A DNA stretch of 64,000 nucleotides, from NCBI GenBank assembly GCA_025617375.2, contig JAMYGW020000013.1, forward strand, positions 1 through 64,000, read 5' to 3'. The notes beneath the pieces are model-generated. The model saw nothing but the letters and a program-made list of their open reading frames with translations. It ran no database searches and was not told the DNA's origin. Source of the DNA: Acarospora socialis (Eukaryota; Ascomycota; Lecanoromycetes; Acarosporales; Acarosporaceae). Position numbers and translations under genes: made by a program. Positions within the stretch are counted from its first letter, which is position 1; each line of letters begins with the position of its first letter. Positions 10,576 through 21,190 of this stretch are shown here, in pieces.

Positions 10576-12771
10576 TTAGTCATCTCCAGTACGTCTATCT
10601 TCCAGAGACAACATTTTTAGTTGATCCTCACGGATAGCAGTCATACACCGTGTGACCCTGGTCGCTGCAGCCAGCCATTTGATTCTTGCTTCGATGACAT
10701 CCCGTTCATCCAAGCGACGCCTAGCTTCTGCTCGAACCGATTGCAAGTGCTTCTTCCCATCTTCGTACATTTCTATCAAGCGTCCCCGTACTCTATCGTC
10801 GTTAAGCACTTCGGCCTCGAATCGAACCCACATCTTCATGGGTGTTAGGCGGAAGGAACTGCCGTTGGAGTGGCCCGCAGGATAGTGGCTGAATCCTGTA
10901 GCTTGCTCGGTGTACCCTTGACACAACTGCGTCAAGGCAATCTCACTCAACCACGGCTGTGAAGGTCGCCAGCAATTGTACAAGATACATTGTCGGAGTA
11001 CGAACATACCTGGATAGAGGTACTCGAACAGAGCTTGAGCCAAGTTCATGATGTAATTCGAATTGCGATGGCGTCGGTGATCGGTCAGTCTCCGTTCAGC
11101 CCGAATACCAAAGCCAATCTCAACAACAGCGTCGGCAAACGGAACGAACTCACGTCCGACAAGGAATTCGAATTGGATGCGCTGGAGCATCTGACGGACA
11201 AAGTATTGGATCTTGTCCCTACAGCCATCGGAGATTCCTGGTCTGTCGTGTATGAGAACATGTCGCCATTCGGTGTATCTCCGCAGGCCTCGAGCGGCGA
11301 AGCCGACCGGCCATTGTCGGCTGGGGAAATTGAGCTGGTCCACTTTCGCTGCGAGTTTGTTGCCTTCGTCGCTGTGCCTTTGGATGTACACTAACATTTG
11401 GTTACACACGGCCTTCCACTGCGACGGCGTCGGTGCCATGCCTGCCCTATCACATAGGAAATTAGCGTAAGTGGATGGATTGGTATGCTTGCCTTGGTCC
11501 GTCTTCCTCAGACTCTGATGGACCCCAGAGTCTGCTGAACGCTCCGACAGTTGTGGAATTCTCCCCTCGATGCAAGCTTGAAGTAGGCATACATCCATGC
11601 TCGCAAACATCCTGATCAGCTCACCAAGCAACCACTTTCTTACGGTATCGTCCTGCAACATGCGTCGCAGAGAGGTTTGCGGTCCCTTTTTTTCCTTTGC
11701 CAGGACGAGACTCGCCAGAGCCACGACACCTTCGGTCTCTAGTGTGTCAAGGTATTCCTTCGCGACCTGGTTTCGAGGAAGAAGGTTTTCCGGGGGAATC
11801 TCCGTCGGAACGTCAGAATACCACGGATCCTTCAGCCAACACATCCATACGCCGCGCCGTTTCAACAGATCCTCCCAGAATTGCACTGCCGGGGTGAGAT
11901 CCGTCAAAGCAACACGATAAAGGCTATTTAGGACGCCGTGTGATGTCAGATACAAGGACGAGCAGAGCGTGACTAGAGACCTCTCATCCGGTTTTTGGTA
12001 GTTGTGTATGCGGAGGCAGACTATAAGCCACACGAGAATTATTAGCGCATAAGCGTGCACACTATGGGCATCGGTTCGAAGCTCATCTTGAAGCTGTGTG
12101 CTGCGTAGGAAGCGTAGTGACGCCAGAATACCCCGCAAGCAATGACCCTTTGCCATCACAGTGTGTGACAGCGCACAGAGCCTCTCCACGAAGCTGATGT
12201 ACTGGCCGTTGATTTGGTAGGTGAGAGGGCTCACAGGAGCGGCATCTTGTCCCATGTATGAAGACTGTGTTGACGGTATGACCTGAGGAGTTTGTGGTTG
12301 GGATGGCTCGGGGAGCTCGGAAATTTCCTCTTCGTCAATGATGTCGTCGTCGTACAACGACCAGTCGACATGAGGATCGTCCTCGTCCGGCCTTGATTCC
12401 TCTAACGTCATGAGCCGCAGGGTGGTAGGCATCCCTTCGATAGGCTCATCCCCGAGATCGTTTGGAACATCGTTGCGAGACCTGACGAAATCGGCGAAGG
12501 CTTCTTGAGCGTTGGTGAGATACTCTTTGATTTCCCATGTGGCATGCTCCACGGGATAACCGCGCCACAAAACCTTGTACTCGAGGATCCCATTACCATC
12601 TCGTCCGTATCGCCAATCCAAGATTTTGTCTACCTCCCACTCTAAGGGGATCGTTGAGTGTACAGACGGCGAGCGCCTGGGATCATTAACGGCAGACTCG
12701 ACGGACGACGCAGAGTCCGTTCTGTGGCGCTTGAGCATGTCAAGGCCGACGTTGTTATCCATAAAGGACAT
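10576..12771 (-). CDS. Chromodomain protein, subtelomeric
   Basis: An intronless 731-residue frame from ATG 12771. A canonical chromodomain lies at about residues 43-97 (EWEVDKILDWRYGRDGNGIL, then EYKVLWRGYP and TWEIKEYL), with the aromatic positions W/Y..W expected for methyl-lysine binding. An acidic linker follows (around residues 140-160), then about 500 residues of mostly helical, Trp/Arg-rich sequence I do not recognise, ending in a charged probable coiled coil (AEARRRLDERDVIEARIKWL). The upstream frame has no ATG before 12771, so this start is firm. Chromodomains read H3K9me3 or H3K27me3, the marks of fungal subtelomeres. There is no integrase or reverse transcriptase, so it is not a chromovirus. 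The hairpin module begins 12 bases upstream of the start codon, as it does near helicase C. Confidence 0.85.
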   Translation of the reverse strand: MSFMDNNVGLDMLKRHRTDSASSVESAVNDPRRSPSVHSTIPLEWEVDKILDWRYGRDGNGILEYKVLWRGYPVEHATWEIKEYLTNAQEAFADFVRSRNDVPNDLGDEPIEGMPTTLRLMTLEESRPDEDDPHVDWSLYDDDIIDEEEISELPEPSQPQTPQVIPSTQSSYMGQDAAPVSPLTYQINGQYISFVERLCALSHTVMAKGHCLRGILASLRFLRSTQLQDELRTDAHSVHAYALIILVWLIVCLRIHNYQKPDERSLVTLCSSLYLTSHGVLNSLYRVALTDLTPAVQFWEDLLKRRGVWMCWLKDPWYSDVPTEIPPENLLPRNQVAKEYLDTLETEGVVALASLVLAKEKKGPQTSLRRMLQDDTVRKWLLGELIRMFASMDVCLLQACIEGRIPQLSERSADSGVHQSLRKTDQGKHTNPSTYANFLCDRAGMAPTPSQWKAVCNQMLVYIQRHSDEGNKLAAKVDQLNFPSRQWPVGFAARGLRRYTEWRHVLIHDRPGISDGCRDKIQYFVRQMLQRIQFEFLVGREFVPFADAVVEIGFGIRAERRLTDHRRHRNSNYIMNLAQALFEYLYPGMFVLRQCILYNCWRPSQPWLSEIALTQLCQGYTEQATGFSHYPAGHSNGSSFRLTPMKMWVRFEAEVLNDDRVRGRLIEMYEDGKKHLQSVRAEARRRLDERDVIEARIKWLAAATRVTRCMTAIREDQLKMLSLEDRRTGDD

Positions 12772-12782
12772 TTTGATGTTTA

Positions 12783-13230
12783 AACTGACCGGGAACGAAG
12801 TCCAAGTCAAAAATGACACGGGCAGAACAAGTCCACACCGTATCAATGGCCGTAAGGCCGCGAGAGACCGCGAGGTCTAAAGACCGCGAGATCCAAAGAC
12901 CGTGGGGTCTTGGTTGGTAATATGGCGCGGAACGAGGTCCACGTCAAAGAAGACCGTAAGGTCTTGAGATGATAATATAGCACGGAACGGAGTCCACACT
13001 AAAAAGACCGTGAGGTCTTGGGTTTGGTAATATGACGCCGGACGAGGTCCCACGCCAAAAAAGACACGGGCAGAACAAGTCCACACCGTATCGGTGGCCG
13101 CAAGGCCGAGAGGAAACGTCTAAAAAGACGCAAAGGAAAGTTGAGCGGGGGGGACAAGGAAAAAACAACGTTGTCGAAGAGCAGAAGGCCCGAAGGCCAA
13201 TCTTTGAGTATACCTTTGCAGTCCACGGCG
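12783..13230. repeat. Hairpin module, copy 1
   Basis: An array of short perfect hairpins. GGCC-GTAA-GGCC (12848), AGACC-GCGA-GGTCT (12865), AAGACC-GTAA-GGTCTT (12950), AAGACC-GTGA-GGTCTT (13004), GGCC-GCAA-GGCC (13096), CGTC-TAAAAA-GACG (13117) and GGCC-CGAA-GGCC (13187) are clear. Between them recur GGAACGAGGTCC-type words and the invariant 20-mer ACGGGCAGAACAAGTCCACA (12818, 13066). A second copy stands at 26115-26545. It occupies the promoter and 5' leader position of the chromodomain gene. Confidence 0.9.
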
Positions 13231-13753
13231 CGAAAATATTCACGTAGTGCATGTATGCGTAGTATGAAGAGGGAAGAAGAAGAAGAAGGAAGAAGTGGGA
13301 GGTGAGAGGATTATGTGCGAATTTTTCCGGGCTAGCATGTGAGTGGATGAAAGTGAATAAGATTACGCGTTACAGAGTGAGGGCTTGAAAGTGTTGGGAC
13401 TTAGGGTTACGCTACTCGGTATCCAATGAGATGCAACACGCCAGCAACTAACCACCATCACAATATCTACAACCCTCATCAGAGACACTCTCTTACATAC
13501 TCTGCGATATTCTAAGTTCTCAGATTCTACAAATCGTCGAGTTTGTTCGCTGACGAAAATGTGGTGGCATCTCTCAAAGCGCAACGGCGTGTTCACCTCT
13601 TGAGCTTCGGCACCGAACAGCGAATAACACGAGGAACGGAAATCTCAACACCATCATTCAGATCAACACGTAGCAAGCGGAACAACTCTTGAAGTGCCTC
13701 AGCGACCTTTGACGATGGACTACTACCCTGCAGCCTCTCAGTTCCAAGCACTC
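13231..13753. other. Upstream flank of the chromodomain unit
   Basis: No gene is seen. A GA-rich run (13268-13300) is followed by GTTACAGAGTGAG (near 13371), and the same order recurs to the right of hairpin module copy 2 (GA run 26597-26637, GTTACAGAGTGAG near 26725). A weaker GA run also lies upstream of helicase A (16425-16445). The matching order suggests that these flanks descend from one ancestral upstream region. Confidence 0.5.
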
Positions 13754-14058
13754 CACTACGGTCAGGACGCGTGCATTGAAACGGACTTGGTCATTTAATC
13801 GCCATAACCCCTAGCCGGTGGTTTTTCGCAGCGGTGAGACGAAAATAAGCTTGTCTCAGTTTCTCCAACTACCAAGTCGCTAAGTTGGTGTAGCCTTCAC
13901 ACCCCACTACGATCAGAACGTGCACACCAGACGAGCCTGGCCTTTTGAAGTCAGAACCCTCTAGCCGGTGGCTCTTGCGCAGCGGTGAGACAAAACAGGA
14001 GCTCGTCCCAATTTTTCCCCGCTACCCAGTTACTGACCTGGTGTAGCCTTCACCAACC
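13754..14058. repeat. Tandem duplication of an about 152-base unit
   Basis: Two direct units (13754-13904 and 13905-14058) share CACTACG-TCAG-ACG, CCTCTAGCCGGTGG/CCCCTAGCCGGTGG, GCAGCGGTGAGAC and TGGTGTAGCCTTCAC. Many differences between copies are C/T or G/A transitions, as RIP would leave, though this was judged by eye. They lie downstream of helicase A. I see no coding potential in either unit or in the sequence up to 14568. Confidence 0.8.
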
Positions 14059-14568
14059 ACACGGACTCTAGCGACGCAGCACCAGATATCGCTGAAACCT
14101 TATGTTGTAACACCCTTCAGTCTGAGAAGACCCCCAAACACCTAACTACTACATAGTCCTCCGATCATACTGACGTGGTAGCCCCAACGAATCGGGGAGA
14201 CCGGGAACGGCGACGAGATATCTCAGCGGGAGCCAGCAACTAAGTATTGACCAGACCGTGTTTGTGCCATCTGGGGTCTTCTAATAGTCTATCTTGCATT
14301 GTGTTCAAGCCGGTCTGAAGACCTCCGAGCCTACTAACTAGTAGGGACTACTGGATAAGGTTATGGTTGAACTTGACGGCGGGGAGGCTTCCTAAAACAA
14401 TGCTCAAATACCACCATATGTCCGCGCGGCTTTCCGCAGATCGCCCTAACCAGACAGATGATAATCCCTACATATAATAGATCCCGACGAGCTTGAAGCC
14501 TTCGCGCCGCCGCACGCAACTTCTCTAGCCCAGCTTGGTGCGAGTTCCAGGACTAGATGTATGCCGCA

Positions 14569-16287
14569 TCAGTGCACAATTACAATACGTCTCGCTGCTG
14601 AAGTGATGGTCCTAAACTCTCTGAGATTTTCATGATCTCGACCTGCCTGATCAATAGCGACAACATCCGAACTATAGAATTGTGCCAGGTCATCACACTG
14701 TGAGTCCTTGAGAGTTGCTAAGACAATGTGGGCTCTATCCAGCACTCGCGCCGTCATTATCATGTACTGCTTATGGAATAGATCTTGATCCATAAGGGAG
14801 ACACTCTGGGGTCCTTCCTTGGTATATTGCTCTAGAATTGTTCGAAATGCCTTGCACAGGTCTTCATTAGCGTTTGTCCCGTGGCTTGATTCGAGTTTAG
14901 CAGCATCTTCTCGGGCCAGCAGAACGATAGCCTCCGGTAGAGTATAATCTGGGCGAGTATAGTAACCCATTAGTTCCAATCGCCTCCTTTCTGGCTCGCG
15001 GCTATCTCCACTCAATGTCTGCTCTAGATCTTGCAGATCAGTCTGAGCTTGAGCTAACAGCGCCATCTCCATTCTGAAAGCCAACTCATATGAAAGATTG
15101 CGTTTTGGGCCGGGGCAATGCAATCGCACAATCGGAAATCTCCTCAGGTGTGGATAGTAGTTTCTGGGATTTGTCAACACTAAGTTGACAATGATGGGTT
15201 CAAGAGCTTTCTTAGTTGGCGTACATGTCAGGACTCGATTGTCGGCCATTACCATGAGCCATATCATGGCTGACATAGTGTAGGTCTTTCCTGTTTGTGG
15301 TGGACCACCAATCAAAGATATGTGCTCATGAAGCGCTGTGTTGACAGTTTGTTGTTGTTTGATATTCAACTGCCACTGAATTGCAAGTGTTTGACACGTG
15401 TCCAGGAATCTGCTACCGGCCGAATCTTGATACAGATATATGGGGTAAACATTGGGAGTTGGGTAAGCTACGAAAGTTGAGGATACTCGGTTGAGCACAG
15501 GTATAGATGAAGATGTTGCATGGCTCAACACTTGTTCAGGGTTTACAGCCACATAAGTTGAGTCAGGCAGTGAAGGGTTAAGTGGAGATGTGGAGTTGAT
15601 GGAACGTCGTGACATATTGTGCGTCGTAGAGGGGTTAACAGATGGGGCAGAGTTATTGAAAGGTGTTGACAACATGTCAGGCACCGAAGTTTCAACCGAA
15701 GTTGAAGATATTCTATTAGACCGAGACAATATGTCTGCGATCGAAAGGGCGACCGAGGTCGAAGGGGAGGTGTTGAAAGGCGGAGACGATACGTCTACCA
15801 CTGGGTTTTTGATCGAAGTCAAGCAGGCTTTGGAAGACTGAGACAATATGTCTGCAGTCAAAGTATCGACTGAAGTCGAAGAGAGTTTGGAAAGCGGAGA
15901 TGATGCATCTACCACTGGGTTTGCGACTGAAGTCGAAGAGAGTTTGGAAAGCGGAGATGATGCATCTACCACCGGGTTTGCGACCGAAGTCGAAGAGAGT
16001 TTGGAAAGCGGAGATGATGCATCTACCACCGGATTTGCGACCGAAGTTGAGCAGGTTTTGAAAGGCGGAGACGATTCGTCTACCACCGGGTTTTTGACCG
16101 AAGTCGAGGAGCTCTTGGAAGACTGAGACAATATGTCTGCAGTCAAAGTATCAACTGAAGTCGAAGAAGGTTTTGTAAACCGAAACAATGTGTCTGCGAT
16201 CGAGGTGTCGACCGAAGCCGACGAGGGTTTTGGAGACTGAGACATTATGTCTGCAGTCGGGAGCGCGTTGCCTTCCGAAGAAGACAT
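14569..16287 (-). pseudogene. Helicase A: truncated UPF1/Nam7-type SF1 helicase with Ser/Pro repeats
   Basis: The 572-residue frame starts at ATG 16287. Residues 1-230 are a low-complexity Ser/Thr/Pro tract with 19-residue repeats (SSTSVANPVVDASSPLSKL). The helicase part begins near FLDTCQTL (294), with Walker A GGPPQTGKT (327-335), motif Ia VLTCTPTKKALEPI (352-365) and a motif II that reads VVAIDQAGRDHE (542-553), where the family has DEAA. The frame stops about 20 residues later, so motifs III-VI are missing. ATP binding may survive but unwinding activity should not. FLDTCQTL, the spacing and Walker A match helicase B, so the two are paralogues. It could be expressed as a repeat-rich protein, but decay by truncation is more likely. 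Confidence 0.8.
15877..16050 (-). repeat. 57-base intragenic tandem repeat in helicase A
   Basis: About three nearly identical 57-base units encode the 19-residue repeat SSTSVANPVVDASSPLSKL. More diverged relatives (SSTSVDTLTADILSQSSK) lie on both sides, covering most of residues 20-200. The in-frame unit length keeps the protein open. Such repeats expand and contract by slippage. Confidence 0.9.
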
Positions 16288-17110
16288 TGCAGTAACGACG
16301 TGGACAAAATGTCAAGCCGCCAAAGTGTGTAGTGCTGATGCTATCCGCGAATAGCACCAGAAGGGGTTTGAAACGATACAGCAGTGAAGATGTTGTTGTG
16401 ATTTCAGTACTGTGGAAGGTGTTGAGGAAAGAAAGAAAGAAAGGATTACACGCGTCTGAGAAGTATATGTGTGCGTGACTAAGCTAAGCGAATAAAACGG
16501 AAGGCTCCAGTGTTATTTAAAAAAAGAGGTGGTTGGAAATTTATCGTAAGTTAGGGTTCACTCTTCGCTGCTAACAGTAGGATGCGACAACACCAGCACC
16601 CAACCACAATTATAATGTCTACTACAACTCATAGACATCTACTACATACTACAGCTACCTTATATTCTACGTCTTGAGGTTTTGAAACTGTTAGGTTTAT
16701 TGCCTATCGAGAACGTGGCGCCAGCTCACTAAGAAAGGGATCTCGAGAACTGCCATTATGCAGACAGCACGATCTCGAAGCCTTTAGACAGACTACTTGC
16801 AAGTTGGTAAGGGCATTGGGACTCGAGCGAGACCCGATACGAAAGTCTGCGAACAGATGCAAGAATGGCGATGGAGGTAAACATAAGATGGAGCCGATAG
16901 AGAAACTGGAAGTTGTGAGTCAGCAAAATTCGATAGCAGTTCTTCAAAATCCTCAAACATTGAAGCATCTGACCGAGAAGAAGAACAGCTCGTCAATATC
17001 ATAAGTGAGCTCACATATTCCGTGTCCGACTCCTAATTTCAAGACAAGATGACAGTGCACAGCAAACGCCACCAGCAGCAGACCACCCTTCTATACTAAA
17101 GCGGGTCTCA
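16288..17110. other. Upstream region of helicase A, no gene supported
   Basis: It contains an inverted repeat (TGCTAT..ATAGCA near 16342-16359) and a GA-rich run (16425-16445), and probably includes the helicase A promoter. An acidic minus-strand fragment near 16900-16980 (SMFEDFEELLSNFADSQL) looks protein-like but has no gene structure around it. The hairpin module seen upstream of the chromodomain gene and helicase C is absent. Confidence 0.5.
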
Positions 17111-17578
17111 ATGACGGACACTTTTGATGACAATCAACTTCTCGGGATGTCGCCAGCGACGGGACCAAGAACAGGGCCTACAGAAACAAGCAACAAGCAA
17201 GCGGCGCGACGAGGTGAAGGGTCGAACGATGTCCGTAGGCGGTCAGCTCCAGCGCTCGGTGGCGCAGAGAGGTCGGAGGCTGACGATGTCGGACAAGACT
17301 TGGAGTCAAGTGTTAGAGAGATTGACGAGGAGGCCAGATGGACAGGTAGGTTTCCGGACGCTGTCAAGTTGACTGAATGTGTCATAGCAGACCCAACTCA
17401 AATACGAAACGGCACAGACGGCACGGCCATTGCAGCAAAAATTCCGAAGCTCTTCCACAAAAATATCAAGCACTGGGACGGAAGAAATTTGAAACGGGCA
17501 TCACAACCGCCGATGAACATGCGGAGATCAAATGTAGTGACCACGTCTACTGGTGTACCTAGCATTGAAGGATCATGA
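17111..17578 (+). CDS. Hypothetical 155-residue protein
   Basis: The frame starts at ATG 17111 and ends at TGA 17576-17578. The product is polar and rich in Arg, Ser, Asp and Glu (PRTGPTETSNKQAARRGEGS), with no signal peptide, membrane segment or recognised domain. It is the only plus-strand frame of size between the minus-strand helicases A and B. It may be a chance frame or a decayed gene; only composition and length support it. Confidence 0.22.
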   Translation: MTDTFDDNQLLGMSPATGPRTGPTETSNKQAARRGEGSNDVRRRSAPALGGAERSEADDVGQDLESSVREIDEEARWTGRFPDAVKLTECVIADPTQIRNGTDGTAIAAKIPKLFHKNIKHWDGRNLKRASQPPMNMRRSNVVTTSTGVPSIEGS

Positions 17579-19127
17579 CGAAAGGTCAACGGCAAGATAG
17601 TGGCTGGCTACCGGTATCCTCAGAACCAAATGAAACAGATATGCTACTTTATCGCATCTATTGATAGGAAACCATTGCTCGCTATGAGTGGGAGAACTCC
17701 AAGATCTGAGCACGTAGACTGTAGTAATGCCACAATAGCTCTCCAGCAGCCAATGCCGCTGGCTTCGCAGCGGTGCAGGTAGGAAGCGCCACGCCGCTGT
17801 GCTGTCCTTTGAGACCTTGTCGCCGCAGCAAACGCCGGCATGCCGGTACAGTCAAGGGTAAGAAATCTGGGCCACGGTGAGTAGACCCGGTCTCAGGGAG
17901 GAGCCGATGAGTACAGAGCGGCGCTCAGTCTACGAGAAGGACTTAAAAGAATTGATCTAGCAGTCTGAGATTACGCAGAGGGCAGCTGCTGGTAATACGA
18001 AGGGCTTGAGCTGGGTCTTTTGCTAGTGTTTAAGTTAAGTGCAATGGAAGAACCAGGCTCTTGCTCAAGGGTAGCTTCAATTGCGGTCGGCAGGGTAGTT
18101 GCGTATGTACAAGACATATCAGGGAAGTACGGGGGTGAGTAGTCAATTAAGGTCATTTGTACTGATATTTCGCAAGCTCGTACGCTTCTGCTTCGTTATT
18201 CGTGGGATAGTGAACGATCCTATTATTACTTGCCTGCGTACAACCCTAGATTACCAGTACGAAAGTCACCATTTGCTGCAAGCACGTTTTCACATGTATC
18301 TTTACCTGACTTTGTATGAGAACTTTAATTGTTTTATATTTAGTATACATGCGTCCCAGAGGCCCACAATAGCTCTTCCTATCTCGTCTCGTCTCTGTAA
18401 GACTATTGGCCATTTTCTCTACCTGATGTTGGACTTTCCCTGCGACTCCTCTACTAGCACTTCTTTTGCCGGTGGAGATCGCTTGACCTGAACCTTACTC
18501 ACTTGAGCCTTGATTAATACCTTTTCCCTTCGATCCTCGAGCAGTCTGTTGGTTGAGAGGAGCCACAGCCCCAGCCCGAGGATATCATTGCTGTGACCGA
18601 GCGGGCTGCTGTGTCTGTGCCGGTCAAGTATTCCATTCGCCGGCACCTGCAGGAACAGTACTCGCTGCTCCAGATAGTGGAAATAGCGGGCGAGGTCGCG
18701 ATGGTGGTAGAAACACTTCTGCTGATCTGGACGAGTGTCTTGGTGGTGGTGGATGCATTGCTAGCATCAGACCGATTGTCCAAGAAGCCCCACTAAACAA
18801 TCCTTGGCCTTGCTGGGCAGCGAACGAAGCTCCACCAAACGATCCTTGGCCGCGGTTCGAGGCGTAGCCCTGCTGAGGTTGCTTGCCTCCTCGATCGTCT
18901 TGGTGCTTCTCCTCTGCGATGCGCTTGGCGTTACCACGATTTTGACAATGCTTGAACTCATAGAGTTGAGCTGCCCCCTCCTGCGACTCTCTTCTGGTTC
19001 CGGCACTCTTGATTGGGGTGGCCCAACCAGCAGCTCGTTACCGTGTTTGACGGTCAGTGTTCTGCGCCTCAAGCAACTGTCGGCCATTTTCGGGCTGGTC
19101 TTTCGTGTAATCATACCCCTTACTACC
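17579..19127. other. Downstream region of helicase B; decayed C-terminal tail
   Basis: No intact gene is seen. On the minus strand, 18770-19127 continues from helicase B in another frame with a Gly/Gln-rich tail (GQGSFGGASFAAQQGQGLFS), a low-complexity extension probably once part of that protein. The stretch 17579-18500 shows nothing I can name. It is AT-richer around 18290-18350. Confidence 0.45.
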
Positions 19128-21190
19128 TCAATTTTCATGGTAAGCTGCCACGAGTGATATCCTGGGAGCTTGGGCGTCGTCTGAAATCTTCCTAGCTTTA
19201 GCACTGTTGAGGGCCTCCGCGTTGCCGACCAAGATCAACCCGTATCGGGCCCGAGACATCGACACATTCAAAGCGAATCTGCTCGGAGCTTGACCGTCTT
19301 TCGCCATGTGCGAGGTGATGACAAAGCTGGTTATCATCATGTCCCGTTCGCTTCCTTGAAAGGAGTCGACCGTTGAGATCTCCGTGTCTGTCTCAATGTC
19401 CCGAATTAGAACTTGGTCCAAACGGTCTGCCTTGTACTGCTGGAGCTCGACGAGAATACTGGTGCGTTGTGCTTGGTAGAGCACGATAATGCCAACATCC
19501 TTCGGCTCAATCCTTGGCAGGAAAGCATCCCAATTGACATCGATGTTGTCAACCAGGAAGGAATGGAAAATTCTCACCACCACGAGAGCTTCTGCTGTGT
19601 TGTGCATCGACATGCCAGCACCTTCTACTTCTTGTACTCCATTGGGAACATCGGCAAAGATGGCTTCATGGTCCCTAACACAGAACCTTCGCTCGGCCCA
19701 CTTTTGTACCAGTGCTATCGTCGGGTGTTTGGGGAGGTTCGGTGCTGTCCTAAGGTTACCGTTGTAGATGTTGGTGCCGTAAAAGTCCATGATGTCGTCT
19801 GTGGGCCCCAATTGCACGTTCAACACTGAGGTAGGAACTACGCTGAGAAACCGCTCAAACAACGATAAGGATTGTTGCGAAATGAAAACATTCTGCCCTC
19901 AAGAGGGCACCACAGGAGCGAGATGTTTGTGCACCCACCAGATAACCTGCTTGGCTTCGAGATTGTTGGCGATTGGCATGATGCTTTCGATCTCTGCCGC
20001 TCGCGGAGCCTCATTGATGATGATCATATCTGGACGGTAAGCAATTACCAGGTCCGCGCTCGCGGGCTTGTTGCATGTTGCAATGACTATGTGGCAGAGA
20101 TCAAAGACGCGGTAAACCATCATCTTGCACTGAACATGGAACAGACCCTGGTCTTACTTGAAGACAAACTTGTCCGCGTCAAACTTCACGAGAATTCTCA
20201 AGAAGTCCTTACACACATCCTCCGGATCATTGGAATATTGATACTTTCGCTCGTCCATCCGCGCCAGTTGAACAACCGCGAGGGCAAGAGAGTACTCCGG
20301 TATATCCAAGTGGTCTTCCTTGAGGCTCAGAGCCCAAGTACCTTGGGCAGGTCCTCTAGGGTGCCTACCTGCGCGGCCGCATCAAAATCGTCATTTGTGC
20401 GGACGAGGTCGGCTATCTCTAGACGCGTTCCCATCTCAGTGACGTGTTGTCGTTCGCTCCCGGATGCATTCGGATGATGCGCATCTCCTTTTAGTGGGCA
20501 TAAAACCCGGCGGGTATCGTTTCGATCAACTGCCTCGCGATACCATCGACTGCCTTGTTGCTTGCGGCACAAGCCAAGACGCGATTGCCTGCAAGGACAT
20601 TGAGCCAGGTTAACGCCCCAATGGTCCTAGTCTTCCTGTGCCAGGTGGACCTTGGATCAAACTCAGGTTGTTGTGTAGCGCATTGTCGATAGCTTCGCGC
20701 TGACCTTGGTTGAGCTTCCAATAATCCTGAAGAGTCTGGCACGTATCGAGGAACTTGACCCCTTTCGTATCCACTTCAGACAGGACGCTGAGTTAAACCT
20801 GGCTGTTGTCGGCCCAGGATCACGTCCCTTATAGGTCCTCGTCCATCGTGAATCTTTCTTAAGGCCGACAGCGGTCGTTCGGCGACAACATCAGCGTGAG
20901 CCGTATGTAGGAAAACCCTCGAGTAGCCATAATCGAGATTCATAGCCATATCGCTGAAGCTCGAGTGAACGTTCTTCGGCATCCTACCGCCTCTCGGTCG
21001 CTCGACATAGAGGACAAAGTCGAAGTGGCAATTCCATTACGCCAGTTCCTTCAGTGTGTGTAAGACAACTGTGCCTTGCCGTTCTTTCTCTGGTCTGTCC
21101 TTCCTGCCTTCAATTTGAAGACAATACTCCGTCCCCTCGGGAGGCACAGGAAACTTCACACCGTTTGAATCGTTGAAGAGGACAATGTAT
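19128..21190 (-). pseudogene. Helicase B: UPF1/Nam7-type SF1 helicase, frame-broken
   Basis: All helicase landmarks occur in order on the minus strand but in several frames. They are FLDTCQTLQDYWKLNQGQ and Walker A QGPPGTGR near 20650 (family GPPGTGKT), motif Ia VLACAASNKAVDGI (20560), motif II region IIINEAPRAAEIESI (20020), motif V TVDSFQGSERDMMITSFV and motif VI NVSMSRARYGLILVGN (19230-19375). The last 244 residues (19862-19128) are a clean open frame. N-terminal sequence (VKFPVPPEGTEYCLQIEG) reaches about 21190. Motif II has Asn where the family has Asp, so even a repaired frame might lack activity. It is a close paralogue of helicase A. Confidence 0.75.

Noticed and set aside
10576-12771. 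Chromovirus (Ty3-type) integrase chromodomain
   Set aside because: The chromodomain is N-terminal and no integrase, reverse transcriptase, protease or LTR is nearby.
12772-12846. N-terminal extension of the chromodomain protein into the hairpin module
   Set aside because: The frame is open but has no ATG upstream of 12771, so initiation there is unsupported.
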